From NCBI RefSeq assembly GCF_030867095.1, contig NC_081829.1, forward strand, positions 48,977,036-49,041,035: DNA of 64,000 nt. Reading direction: 5' to 3'. Every line of letters begins with the position of its first letter. Positions within the stretch are counted from its first letter, which is position 1. The notes under the pieces were generated by a model. The model saw nothing but the letters and a program-made list of their open reading frames with translations, had not been told where the DNA came from and did no database searches. This DNA comes from Alligator mississippiensis. Its lineage: Eukaryota; Chordata; Crocodylia; Alligatoridae. This document shows positions 47,456 to 60,834 of this stretch, in pieces. A program made the translations under genes and the position numbers.

Positions 47456-49724
47456 CTCTAAACTGACTTTGTCTCAGTTGTATATGACCACAATTAAATT
47501 TTGTTATGCAGATAAGTCCAGTTTTAAAGTGGGGTGATCTTGAGCTGTTGATCTATCTGTGCCGTCTCTGCTCTGTTGTCAAAATGGCACATTTGCTGAA
47601 CACTATATAGACATGTTCATGGAACTCCTCTAACCTTCAGCATCACACCCATGCAACAAATTCAGCTGCACAGTACATACAGTGCTCAAAAATCTGCTAG
47701 CTTTAACTATGGCTATTAGTGTTCAAACATGATCTCTCAGACCACTAGGGACAGGGTCTTTTTTTCTTAAACCATGTTGTAAAGTTTTTTTTTATAGACA
47801 GCACAGGGTACACTGATTGTAAGTTTCATAGTTTATTCCAAACTTTATGGGAAATATGTCATTGAATAATTCTGTGAAACAAATCCTGTCTACATAAGTC
47901 TGCTAGCAACACCCATGTTTAACCGTGGATGTAGGTTAACAAATTTCTGAATCTTGTGTTGACAAGGCCTAGATAAACCATTTGATTTCCTGGCACTGTT
48001 TGCCTTGGGGAAACATACATTTCCTTTATGGAGAAATCCTATAGGACTAAATAGAAAAATGATATAACTATCCTCCAGTGTATATTTGAACCATCCTGTT
48101 GAATTTAATAGAAAATTATACCTCTCCTAAGGAATTCCAGGAATGGCTCAAATAAACCATGCAGAAAGAATATCATTCAAATTCAATAGGCTTTTAGAGA
48201 AATTTCTAGAGAAACTGAGATATTTATATAGAAGCACATTGTTGCATCAATATTAAATTATGTAGGACTTCTCCTCAAAGATCATATGTAAAAAAAAATA
48301 TATATATATTAAAATATTAAAATCTTATTTTTCTGAGGTGCAAGGTTTTCAGCATCGAAAATGATTTTTTCTATGTTTTGGGGCATTTATGTTATACATT
48401 CTGTCCCCATTTACAAATATGTCAGCATTGAATGCTAGTGGTTAATGTCTTCAGTCTATTTATAGCTTTCAGAATATTTCTTTCAAATGTTGATAAAAAA
48501 ATAAAGAGTAACAACAATGCAGCATATAAAAATAGAGTTGTTAGGAATGTATTATTCATAATGAACATGAGAACCTGTTTTTCCAGAAGAATTGGTCTGA
48601 TTAAATCATTCACTACAAGGGCCTCTAGTTATTTATTTTTGTCTTTAGAATTATTTAGGGGATTTTTCTCTGTAACAAATGAACTTGCATAACCATATTT
48701 GGTAAACCGGTTGGACATTGCTGAATGAAGAATTATTTCATTTTGCAAACATTTTAGCAACTATGTTGTGTAAACACTATCAGTTAAACATAGAAAAGTT
48801 GCATATTTGTATTCCTTGAGCTATAGTTAAAAAAAAACCCAAATTATTTTATATAACATTGCTTCTTACAGAGTTCCTTTAAGTGAAGTATGAAAGCTGC
48901 AGTGTAAGCTTTATTGGCCTATAAATATGTCATTATAGTTGGACTACATTTATATGCTTTGTATTGTTGTTTAAGCCAAGAAAATATGTCTCTACAGGTT
49001 GACTTTTTATTGAAACCCTTTGAGGCATACAACAGAATGTATTTTAGGCCAAGGTTATTAAAACAGCATTTTCATTTTTGCAGCAGACTCGTTGTCAATT
49101 ATGCTGCCACAAACTGTCTGTGGATAGGCAGTTATGAATGGCTTCATCTCTAAATGTGTCTTTAGAAAAATAAATAAAAGATAAAGGAGTCAGAGCTGAA
49201 ACTGAGAGGAGAGATGAGGGGTGGGGATGACTGAATTTAGTGCTTGGGGGCTACATTTCTTGGGGTTCACCCATTCTGTGGAACTGCCTGTGTTTAGTTA
49301 AGAAATGGCCTTCTTTCCCACCTCTTCTGCAGTTGCTATATTGAACACACAGAGTTTTCTTTGTGGAGGTGGGGACTGGGTGCTGAATCATGGGTGACTT
49401 GTCTGGCAGATAGTCTTCTTGGACCACCTGTTCAGTTACAATTGACTGATTTGACTCTCTTGAGCATTTCATGACAAAGCTTTGGCTTCTGGTGTTATAC
49501 TTAATATTGCCACTGTTTTATACAAGGTTTATGTGTGGTTTGGGTGGCTATATTGTAAGCTGCCTTCATCCAGTGGAATTGCAATTAGAAAGCATCATCA
49601 AGTTCTGTTGGCTAAGATGTTTTCTACCACAACCTGGGCCTGTATTTTGGCTTATTAGCCTTGACCTCTGAATGCAGATTTGGAGAAACTGAAATTGATT
49701 TTCACTATTTTTAAGTAATATATT

Positions 49725-50374
49725 TAGAGGTTCACCGATACATCAGTCCAGTATCGGATCGGTACCAATATAAAGCAAATTGAATGTATCAGAAATTGGT
49801 CTGATGTGGCTGATAGTTTGGCCAATAAATGCCCATGCATGTGCGCAGCCACAGCACAGCATGTAGGTGGCGAGGAACACAGCCCAGCAGCTTGGAGAGC
49901 TGCATCCAGCTGGTAAGTCTGTTGTGGTCAAAGGGGAAGGGAAGGGGCATAGGGGGGGCAGATCAAGGCCCTCGTGGTAAGGGAGGGAGTGGGGCGCAGG
50001 GGCTGCCCAGCCAGGGTGGGGTGGAGCGTGGATGGAGTTGCAGCTCGTCTAGGGGATGCGTGGTGGGGGGAGTGGCTCCTACCACCGTGTGAACCCCAGG
50101 AGGGTACAGGGGGCATATGCCCCGAGCTCTGCGAAGCAGGGTGGGGGTACAGCTGTGGGCTGGGGCCTGGTGGGAGGCTGGGCCAGGCTATACATGGGCT
50201 GGGCAACAGCAACGATAGAAGGAGGGCTATGGGTGAGTGGGGGGCTGCAGCAAATCCAAATTTTGCCATAGCCCCTTCCATAGCTCCCTTCTCAGCACCA
50301 CTGCTACTGCTGCCCACCCTGAGCGCAACCCTGGCCCAACTCCCCTCCCCACCTCCCACATCGGTGCACCCCTA
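49725..50374. mobile_element. Non-autonomous hAT element, TAGGGGTGCACCGAT type
   Basis: Starts tagaggttcaccgatacatc and ends atcggtgcacccct then a; the reverse complement of the end is TAGGGGTGCACCGAT. The flanks aatatatt (49717-49724) and aatctatt (50375-50382) agree at 7 of 8 bases. The interior is G-rich, with long spurious open frames. It belongs to the same family as the element at 63065. Confidence 0.85.
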
Positions 50375-53210
50375 AATCTATTCTTGTATGTTCCTTGTAC
50401 ATAATGATGAGGAAGATTTTAACGTACTTGCTGCTCCTAGGAGCATCAGGTACTGCTGTAAATGAAACTTTTCTTTTAGTAACCATCATGTACTCATACA
50501 TGTAGGATGAGGGTTAAAAGAGCATATTTTTTGTTTTTTCTCCTCTTTTGCTTTTCTACCAGTTCTTTAACAGTTTTGTCTTGTAAACACTTGGGCACTG
50601 ACTTCAGTGGAGTTAAACTAGCATAACAGTGGAGTAACTCAGTGGGGATTGACCCCTGCCTGCCTTTTCTTTACCCATCTCTTTGTTTGCAAAGGGACAT
50701 TTTAGGAACTTGTGTTTTCAAGTAAATCCTTTTACTTATAGATCAATCAGGCCTTCACCATCCTGGCTATTATGAGCTGAGAGCTGATATCTCATTTGGT
50801 TATAGGGACACCTAGATTTTCATTCTTGAGGACTCTCAAACTAACATGAATTCTCTTTGTTATCATTTATCATATTCGTTGAATTCAGAATCTTCTTGTT
50901 TAGCTCATCATGATAATTTTCTGACCAACTAATTATTACCCTTTCAGTATATTGCTATTCCTTTGGATTTTTTGCTGCAATCCACAATTTTTTCTCTTTA
51001 TTTGACTTTTGTGTTCCTGTCTCTGTAATTCTTATGACATACCTTCTCAGTATTGGTAAGCCTTACCTGATAATCCCATTGCGTTATTTCCGTTTTCTAC
51101 TCAGTGCCACCCGTGCCAAAGCTCACCTTATTTTACCTTCTTTTGTGGATCAAAGTGAGATCTTGTTACTTAAGCAGCCCTATTGATATAGTCACTTTTC
51201 AGTGGATAAGGGTGATTATTACCATGGCTTGTCTAAGGTGCTCAGAGGAGCCTGAATACAGAAAGATGGCTCTTTGGGGAAAGAGCAGACCTTATTTGAT
51301 GTCTTGTATTATGAATTTATAAAACATCTAGCACATGAAGCATCTAGCACATGCTGCTCTATAAATAACAGTAGCTACAAACTAGAGTTCAGCATCTATG
51401 GATCAGTAAATGGAAATACTGAAGGTTAGGCCTTTTTTATTTAGTATGTTTTACTGCATTCCACATTAGGGATGCTAAGGCATGAAATGGTCTGATACCT
51501 TTTCCCAAGGCACATAAAAGATACAATTCTGAAAGACAGAGTGAACTCCTGTTGAAGTCAATATGAACTGAGGTAACATAGCATTTGGGAGTCATGCAGA
51601 TTGTCCAAACCTCCTCCCCTTCATTTATTTATTTATTCATGTACATAGTTAGTTAGTTATTCATTTGTTCATTCAGTTATTTATTTGTTCTTGTCTGCTG
51701 AACCATAATGTCTTAAGTTGTGTTTTTTTAACTCTGTGCATTTTCCCCAGTCTTCATTTAGGATTGGCTGGTTATGGATGCCTTTTAAATGCTGAAAAGT
51801 GGTGTTGTGGTTAGGAATGATATGCCTTCAGTGTTCTACAATTCTTTACTGCCTTTTTTCCTAGATAACACTAGCAGTGTATGGCTCTCCGTTGATTCTC
51901 TTCTCCTCCCCTCAGACTTGTTCACTTGCTCTGTCTGTCCAGCCACTGGTTTTCCTCTCTGAAACTTCTTTGGCAACAATCTGAGATTTGGGGAGATTGA
52001 CAGGGTTTGGAGGCTATGTTTGGCCACCTGGCCATTTAATTCCCTGGGTCACTACCTTGTCCAAGGCATGTTTTGATGATTTAAGTGCTGTTAATTTCTT
52101 CCTTTCTCCAGGGACAGAATACTTCATAATGTTTGAAGCTTATGGTGGCAACAAAAGCATTTTAAAATACAGCCCTGGCTGGCTATGGAAGCCCTCCTTT
52201 CACCACTGGTTTGTGTTGAGTCTCTTCTACTTGTGGCCACAAGTTTTTGGGAGAGGAGTTTTACCACAACACATTTGATGTCCTTTAGAGTTATTTCAAT
52301 CTGGTAGCTAATGTATCTAGATACCAAATGGCTTGGTGTTTTTGTCTTTTAATTTAATTGCCATGTCTTTGTCAGGAAATGTAAGCAAAAATCAAGACTA
52401 CTGCTCATTAGGTAGACCCTAAGAGACAACAGATTTTCCTTTGTTGTTTCATGCAGCAACAGTAAGCTAATATTATCAAAACTGAGCTGATATCAGTTGC
52501 CATTGTGTCAGCATTTTTATATCAGTATGAGAGTGCAATTTCTTGGTAGTATAGAGTACAGCTATTTGCATTTATGTCCATTCAAAACATTAGGGAAAAT
52601 CAGTATTGCTAAATGGGAAATCACAAGGAGCCAAATTCTAGTCCTAGTGAAGTCAGTGAGGCTGAATTTTGCTTGGAGGTCTGCTAAAGCTGAAGTTGCA
52701 CTTGTTTGTACCAAGAGCGGACTTTTACCAAAAACTTCAATGGGAGCAGAGCTGGCCCAAAATCCTCACAAGAAATTACAAACTCTTCAAGTATTACAAT
52801 AAAATGCAGTATAAAAGCCAGGAGCTTTTATACAGTGACAGTGTCCCTGTAAAATACTTTGACAAGTTTTAGCTTGCTCTCTGTCTGTTTTTAGCACCAA
52901 GATTGACCTTGCCTGGGACTGTAATAACCTGCATACATCTGCTATCCAGAATTTTTCCCTTGTAGTCATTGTTGGATCTCACATGTAATTCTTACTGACC
53001 ATGAGATTTTGTTCCAGTAACTGAAAACTTGTGCTTTCTGATGCAGAACTCGCATGGTCTGAATCTTATTTATCCAAATGTGTGCCTTTTCTTTTGATCT
53101 TCTAAGGGGTGCTTTTTCCTCTCCAGCCCTCTAGTTTCCCCTGCTGACATCTTTTTTTTGGGTCCCTCATGGATCAGATTTGGGACTTCTATTGTTTTGT
53201 GTTTCTGTGA

Positions 53211-53231
53211 TTTTTTTTTTTTTTTTTTTTG
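53211..53231. repeat. Poly-T run
   Basis: About 21 consecutive T within the intron. It could be the reverse of a retrotransposed A tail, but no duplicated flank or parent sequence is clear. Confidence 0.8.
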
Positions 53232-56200
53232 ACCAACCAGCATTGATTAGGGAAGTGAGCAAGCTTTCTATGCAAAAGTTACCTTTTACAACTGTCTTTT
53301 CTTACAGAGCCAAAGGCACTGTATCATTTCCATTCAGATAGCCAAATCTGAACATCTATATAAAGTATCAGTATTGTTGGGTGGATGTGCTAACATCCTT
53401 TTTTCATTTTGCCTGGCTATTTTCCTTTGTAGATATTCTGCTTTGTTAGGCTACATAACTTGGAGTTGTGCGATCATCTTTGACTCCAAGCTCTCTGTTA
53501 ATCAGGCTATGAAACTGTCTTAATACCAATTTATGAATCATTCTAGACTGTAACCTCTGCTGTCTTGCTAAGATGCAAAGGCTCATATGTACTCTGATGA
53601 CATTGTGGCCACAGCATGTAATTCCTTTTCTGAAGGTAAGGAGAAGAGCCAGACACAGCTTATTCAGAACCTCACTTCTAAATTGCTCTTCAAAGCCAGG
53701 AGTTCAAAACAAATTACTCCCATGCCCAGAGAGATTGACTGTCCTTGGGTGAGAAAAGCAGATTGTTTTTAAATGTCTTTTTCTTACATGTCCAGTACTC
53801 GAAGGTTGGCTTATCATCAGGTGTTCCTGAACATCCTAGCCCAAACTCTACCTGCTCTGCTGCTGAAGAACTATTAATTGTTCTTTAAACTAGAAACACA
53901 CAATTTGAATTAAATAATTTACTTGCTATTCTTCTCACCTTTATTTCCAGAGTAAACTCTGAGGGGTTCTAAGGCTAGTTACTTGCTATAGAGATATACA
54001 ATCTGTAGGAAATAAAATCATATCAGGTAATCAGATTTTGGAAATAAAGATAAATCCAACATGCACACCATCACTTCAACACAAGATGTCATTACTCCTG
54101 CTGAGAAACGGATGCCTTTTACAGAGCTGGAACGACAAGTTACTAAAAGTTAACCCCCACCACACTTCTCCATACCCACACACACATACACATATAACAC
54201 TCACCATCATTTCTCATTTTAGGAGAAGACCAAGCAAGTTTCTTGTGTAAAAGTGGTCCAGTATTCAATCTTTTATGGACTGCATGGTCTTACCCCATCG
54301 ATGCTTCCCCATATACCTTCCTTGTGTATGTACAGCTTGGGGAGTTAGCTTGCTAATACCTGCTTTTTCTCCTCACATCCTCCCTTTCCCATCAACTGTG
54401 GTTTGCCTAACATCTGCAGTGAGCCAGTGAGCAGGAATGGGTCAGGAGTCCATGATTCTGTCATGAATGACCCCAGAGTGACTGAATTAGTGGGAGCCAA
54501 CCAGTAAAGTTGCCTCCCTCTGACTGCAGAGAGTCAAAATTTTCTGCAGTGTACACGATTCTTATTCACATTACAAAGAGGTATACTCATTCACACTGAG
54601 AGGACAAAGGACCTACATTGGTAGCCCTGCTAGATGAACTTTTAAGACTCCTTTTATTAGTCCTGTGATTTCATAATCTCTTTTAGTTAATTTGGATTAT
54701 ACTTGTCATCTTACACTTGATACTAGCAGGAAGTGGAAGTTATTGATAGTTCAGATTTCTTTGTTTACCTAGGAGATTAATTAATCTGAATACAATATGT
54801 GTGTGATATGTGAAATAGCATGTATTATAATTGGATGGCTTAGTGCTGGAAATCAGTGTTGCATAAACTTTACTTCATTTAGCAAAATCTGTACCATGTA
54901 AAATTAGCTCTTCCTTAATTTTATTGCTGATAGTAATTTGCTAGTAAAAATAAATCCTCAACATTATGAACATTCAGCCTGTATCTCTCTAGCTGACTGT
55001 TACATTGTGAAGGACAAATACTTACAACCATAAAAAGGCTTTTGTTTTGTGACTAATTATTATTTTAAAGGGAGTATATTTCAGCAGCTCATGAAACACA
55101 AAGGTGAATTCTCCCATCTGTGGCGTGTTGTGTAATTGATATAAGAAGAAGCTGAAATTCAAAATCGGTTCGTACAGAAACACACAGTTGACTTTTCTAA
55201 ACATTTAAATATGTATATCACACCCTCATTTTAAGATGCTGGTTAATGACTTTATGAATGCTGGTAGTCAGAGCATTACATGTAGTTTGAGAAATGTGTC
55301 TGGATATGCTTGCTAAGCAGTATTATTCTGACAGTGTACTAAAGGCCATCTTCAATTTGACTGTGCTCTACTTTGTTATGCTGTGAAAGAAAAAGATAAT
55401 TCAGCAGAGCATTGTGTTGTTGGGTAGAGACACCACACTTCAGAATACAAATATTACTAAGGATAAATGAATCATTAAAAGAAAAGTAGCATAAAATATC
55501 TGATGAATGAACTCCAGGATTCTATGCTGGAATACATTTAGCATTCATGGACAGTACCATAATACGTGAACTAATGGTATCGGTTCTACATTCAGATGCC
55601 AAAAACATTTATGGACTCAGAATAATTGTGAATTACAAGGATATAAATACATAGAGGGGGATTTGGGGATATCATAATAAACCGTGAGAAAGATGCTAGA
55701 GTGGTTTCTAATGTTACCAGAACCTTGAGATATATTTACAACCTTGTTCACACTCCTACAGTTTTAGGGGGCAATTTGCCTTTCAATGCAGGCTTATGAT
55801 TCCCATTAGTGCCAAAGGGAGTTATGCATGTGTACCTAGGGTAGGATAGATCCCTGCATGTTATACAGACTGAGGATTGTATTACAAATCTAAAATATAA
55901 TTAAAACATGAAATAGTTTATCTTGTCCTCCTCTGGGCTCCTTCATATCTTGTTCTTCTCCTCTGAGTGATAAAGGGAGCATAGGCAGAGTGTGACAGGA
56001 CAGTTGCTGATTTCCTGAACACTTTATCCACAGCTGCATCACTTTTTCTCTCTTTATTATTGAAAAACAAAAAATCCCAAACCCAGATGTCCTCACCTCA
56101 GGTTTATTTAGCATACAACATAATGAATTTTAAAAGCATGTTTTAAATACCTGGGAAAAGATGGACCTGTCAGCATTTCTAGAAACAGGGAGGCATCACA

Positions 56201-56731
56201 ATCACTATATCAAAGTTGTGCCTGACAAGAGCTATTAATTACTATCTTGAAAAACTGAAGCCACCATTCAGCATGATAGCTAAGCACATGCCCAACCTTA
56301 AGTGTGTGCACTAGATTCACCTGTATATGTATATAGGCATGTGCTTATATACCTTGTTGAATGGGGGCTGTGCCAGATCCGTTTTGGCAATATTGTCATG
56401 TTACATGTATGAATATTAGGATGATTAGTGTTCCACAAGTAAGGCCATGTAACAAATAGTAACCAGTTGCACATATTTATTACCTCTGGAGTATGTATAA
56501 AAATGTGCACCAATTATTTACATATGTATAAGATCTTCTCCAAAATGTGTACAACTTATAAAATAATCCCAAGACTGAAATAATAATGATGAGTGTAATC
56601 ATAAAGTGATAACCGTGATATATTTATTAAATAATCTCCTATCTGTAGAAACTTCCCCAGCAAAATATGCCCACATCTACTGAGTTCAGTTTGTGTTCCA
56701 CCTCTGTTGGAAAATCACCTCTAATAAACAG

Positions 56732-57309
56732 TAGGGCTGTGCAAAGCTTTGGTCGCTGATTCTATTCGGCGGACATTTGGATGAATCTGCAAATCCAAAT
56801 TGTATCAGGAGACCCTTTAATCTCTCTGAATTGAATCAGAACCCTCCAAATCTGTTTGGAGAAATTCAGAGAGATTCAATGATTTGGACATAGACACAGC
56901 TTTAAATGTTTTTTCTACATACCTCAAGGTACCAGGCAGCTCATGAACGCTGAGATGGTGCAGATGGAGAGTCCCACATGAGTGCGGGGGGGTCCCAGTT
57001 CACTTGGTGATAGACCTGGAAGTGGACCAAGCATGCGGAGGGCCCCTCATACTAAGTTGGATGCTCCATCTGGCCCACCATTTCAGCATTCACAAGCCTC
57101 ACCTGGTACCTCGAGGTACATAGAAAAAACATTTAAAGCTGTGTCTATGGCCGAATCACTGATTTTCCAAATCAGCATTGAATGCTCAGATTTGGATTCA
57201 GCCAAATCGAATCATGGACAGTGATCCAAATCAACGAATCAAATCACTCTCCCCCAAATCGGGCCAAATCTGAATCTGAATCAAATACGACCCGCTTTGC
57301 ACACCCCTA
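56732..57309. mobile_element. hAT-like foldback element
   Basis: Starts tagggctgtgcaaagc and its end, reverse-complemented, is TAGGGGTGTGCAAAGC. The 8-base flanks are identical (ataaacag at 56724-56731 and 57310-57317). The arms also match each other inside: 'gacacagctttaaatg' near 56896 recurs inverted near 57133, so the element could fold into a long hairpin. No protein is encoded. Confidence 0.9.
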
Positions 57310-57739
57310 ATAAACAGTCAGTTATTGCTTGGTTCCTTGATTGGGCAGGTGTGCCGGTCCTTTTACTAAGGACAGATTACAGAGCATATAGGTATGAAAT
57401 ATCACAAACATTTTTCAAAAATCAGAAGCTACATGGAAGCACAAACCAGTTCACCTGTCAAGTCCTGGCAGTATGTGACCCTCATTCCTCTCCAAAGCCT
57501 TTCCAAAATAAACTGTGCTGCATTACAGGGTCCCATCTCTCTTATAAGTTCTCTGCAGAATATGTGTGCTGAACAAAACGCAGACAAATAAAGTACTGTC
57601 AGGAGTTCCACATTCTTTAGTACTATCAAGAGTCCTTGAGTACTTGATGCCATGAAGGTATGCAATCCCAATTTCTTGTGAAATAGTCATTCCCTCTGCC
57701 CTCACTTGCTGACATGTGGGATCTCAATCTTTGGTTTCC

Positions 57740-57800
57740 CTGAATTTCTGGCCCTTCTGGGAACCCTGCAGACCATGCAAACACAGCTTTGCAGTCTGGA
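57740..57800 (-). repeat. Inverted fragment of the 57941 element
   Basis: 'tctggcccttctggga', 'cctgcagaccatgcaaac' and 'ctggatccagcc' are the reverse complement, with changes, of sequence at 57972-58032. It is a partial copy of the same repeat in the opposite direction. Confidence 0.6.
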
Positions 57801-57940
57801 TCCAGCCAGAAGGTCATAAGTTTGACTTACCCTGAATAGACAATTTGGGGAGCTCAAAAGAGCATTTGCACTAATTAACAGGACTAATGAAAACTGGTTG
57901 TCTACTTGTTTGACTTAGCCTCTCTGCAGATCATCTACAG

Positions 57941-58154
57941 CAGTGGTTCCCAACCTTGGGTTGCACCGTTCAGGCTGGATCCAGCCTGCAAATCTGTTTT
58001 TGCATGGTCTGCAGAGTTCCCAGAAGGGCCAGAAATTTGGAGGCAGGGCAAGCAGAGGCATGTCACTGCCACTATTACTTGCCCTGCTAATGCCTTGTCA
58101 GCATCTGAGCTGCCTGAATTTGGCCCCGGGGCCAGGGTGAGTTTTTCACCTCTG
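57941..58154. mobile_element. Probable short hAT element
   Basis: Starts cagtggttcccaacc, a classic hAT terminus. Its end, reverse-complemented, reads CAGAGGTGAAAAACTC, also hAT-like but poorly matched to the start. The duplication is unclear (atctacag versus gtctattc). Confidence 0.55.
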
Positions 58155-59060
58155 GTCTATTCTATGCTTTGGCTTCCCTTTTAATTGGAGCAAATACAAC
58201 CAAAGGTTGTTGCTATTGTGAGGTCATGAGATAATTAGTTATTTGTTTTTCATTACTGACGGCTGTTATTTGATATTTCAGACAAGCTATATGTGAACTC
58301 CTACTGGAAACCTATATTTGGCATGTGCATACATAGTTAAAATTAGCTCATATCCACTGTCACTGTTTTTCTTTCATAACAAATAAAAGTTTTTAAAATT
58401 AAAAACGAATTACAGCGTTCTAAAAAAATCTGCTTAAATCCAAAGGAATCTGTAAAGTTTTAGATTCATCTGACAGCATGCAGAATCAATTCTGTATTTA
58501 AAAGTTACTAAATCCATTAGTAACACTTAGCTTCCTATATTCACCAAAGTAGATTTTTAGTATGGTACACAAAGGAAATAGAAACAAGAGTCCAGTTGGA
58601 TTTATGTTCCTATTAGGATCCTATTCAGATACACAAAAATGTAGTACTATATATTTTGTTTTGTGGTAGAGTGTTCAAAATGAACCAAATAATTTTGGCA
58701 GTTCAAATGCAGAAACTAAAAATAATTTAATTTGCAATATTTATACTAGCATCTGGCCTCAGGAATTGAATGCTCCATTCTTTAAATAGCTTCACTCTAG
58801 GTCTTGAATACGTTGTGACTAGAACATTACCCTACAGTCATACACCTTGTTTACATATATGTATAACAAGGTAAAAGAATTCACAGTACTTCAAAACATC
58901 AGTACTAGCTTCCCTCACCCCAAAATAATTTTCAAAATGCCACAATATAATTAAAGGATATTTTGGAAGTGCTTTTTGAATGTATTTCTCTCATCTGGCT
59001 TTTGGATATATATTTTATTATCACATATATTAAACCAGAAGGAAAATCTTTGAAGAAAAT

Positions 59061-60115
59061 GGGTGTGTCTACGCATGAATTTAAACAGGCTTAAATTTAA
59101 TGCTCATTAAACTAATGTGGATGAAGCAGGTTTTGGCAGGTGTCTACACATGGTGGAATTTGGGACTGACTTTAGTCCCAGGTCACTTCAGCCCTGCCGT
59201 GTACCCCTGTGGCCACCGTTGGGAGCTCCAGCCTCCGGACACATGGCTGCCACCAATTGGCAGCCATGCTGAAGCCGCAGCTACCTGCCAGCATTTGGCA
59301 GCCGTCTTGGAAACACACCCCTGCCCTCTGATCCCTGGCTAGCCCCTTCCCTTCCCAGAAGCCACGTGACTAGCACAGGGGCAACATGCAACAGCTCCCT
59401 CCTTGCCTCCCTGCACCAGGGCTGCCTCTGACCCTGCCAGCAATGCCCAGTCCCCCACTGCTCCAGCCTGGCCCCTGCCAGCAATGACCAGCACTCTGCA
59501 CTCCTGCTGGCCCTGCTGGCCCCAGCAGGCACTTCCCCCCCCGAGCCCAGCCCTTCGGAGAGCCACCCACACACCAGTGGGGTCCAGGACACCAACTGCG
59601 GGAGGCCTTGGCTTACTCCCTCCTCCTGCACTTCCTGCTCCAGCTTGCCTACCCCACTGCCCACACCCTCCTACCCCCTGCCACCCCCAGCACCACTCTC
59701 AGGACATGCACGTGGTTGAAACAAAAAAAAATTATTAATCTCACAACACCCACCCCATCCCTTCCTCCTCCCCCCTCAACAAACAGTGCCCACCCACCAA
59801 AAATAAAAAACCTGCTTACAAGTGGCAAGCTATATAGAGAGCAGCCCAGCCCTGAGGGAGGAGAGCTGCCCAGTCAGGAGCCAGGACTGTGTTTCCTGCG
59901 TTAATGCAGAGTAACACATCTACATGTGCACCAATCCACGTTAACTAGTTCTACTTTAATTTGGTACTTGGTTTTGAGCAGGTATCAAAATTAGGTGAAC
60001 ATAGCCTAAAATTACCATTTCTAAACCACATTAAGGGTGCACATATGTAGACACACACTCCGAATGTGGCTTAATTGAGCTAATCTGCATTAAATGACCA
60101 TGTGTAGACGTGCCC
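59061..60115. mobile_element. Probable inverted-repeat DNA element
   Basis: The start gggtgtgtctacgcatgaat and the reverse complement of the end, GGGCACGTCTACACATGGTC, share GGG-x-x-x-GTCTAC-x-CATG. Short inner motifs (ttaaatttaatg and cattaaatgacc) mirror each other. The middle (about 59200-59700) is C-rich, with spurious open frames. No transposase is seen and the target duplication is unclear. Confidence 0.5.
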
Positions 60116-60834
60116 AGTGTGTGCAATTCCAGAAGCCCAACAATAATAGAATACAAACTTACATATACTTTGGCTTTTTTCTACCAGCAAATTCATTTGG
60201 CTTCAATTTTTTTTTTGCCACTGGGAAGTGTTATTCATACAGAGGAAATAATGACTAGTTGATGTGAAGATGAAGAAATATGGTAAACCTGTATGTTAAA
60301 CAGGTAAATACTATAAACGGGTGGTTAATGTTCAGCAGCTTTCAGTCTGCAGGGACAAAGTATCTTTTATGGTTTTATGATGCTTGCTCAGTCTTGCTTT
60401 AGGAGGAATTATATCTTTGGAATTACGTATTTTGGACTTGCTACTGTTTAGAATGCTAAGCTTTACACAGATTTAGAATATCCTTATTTAAAGGCTGCTG
60501 GTGAACATAAAACCAGACTAATATTCTTATTGCTATTTTTCTCATTAAAATGTCTTGAGATGAACCCAAAGCAGAGGAAAAAATACCCAGTTTTTAAACC
60601 TTAATCCAGAATCCATTTGTATGAGTCACTAAAATAAACCACTGAGTGGCTTGGCTAAAAGGCTTCATTTACAAAGAGAATGTTCTGTTAAAATGTTGGA
60701 ACACTTATTATGTTTCTCCAACTATTTGGAGGTTGTCCTGGGCTATTGTAAGGCACCACAGGTCAGATCCTTTGGTTCTTACTTGCACAAGATTCCAATT
60801 ACTACAGTAGATTTTTCAATTTGAATTAGGGCTA

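Noticed and set aside
59281..59738. Pro/Ala/Gly-rich frames on both strands
   Set aside because: Low-complexity C-rich interior of a DNA element; frames overlap on both strands.
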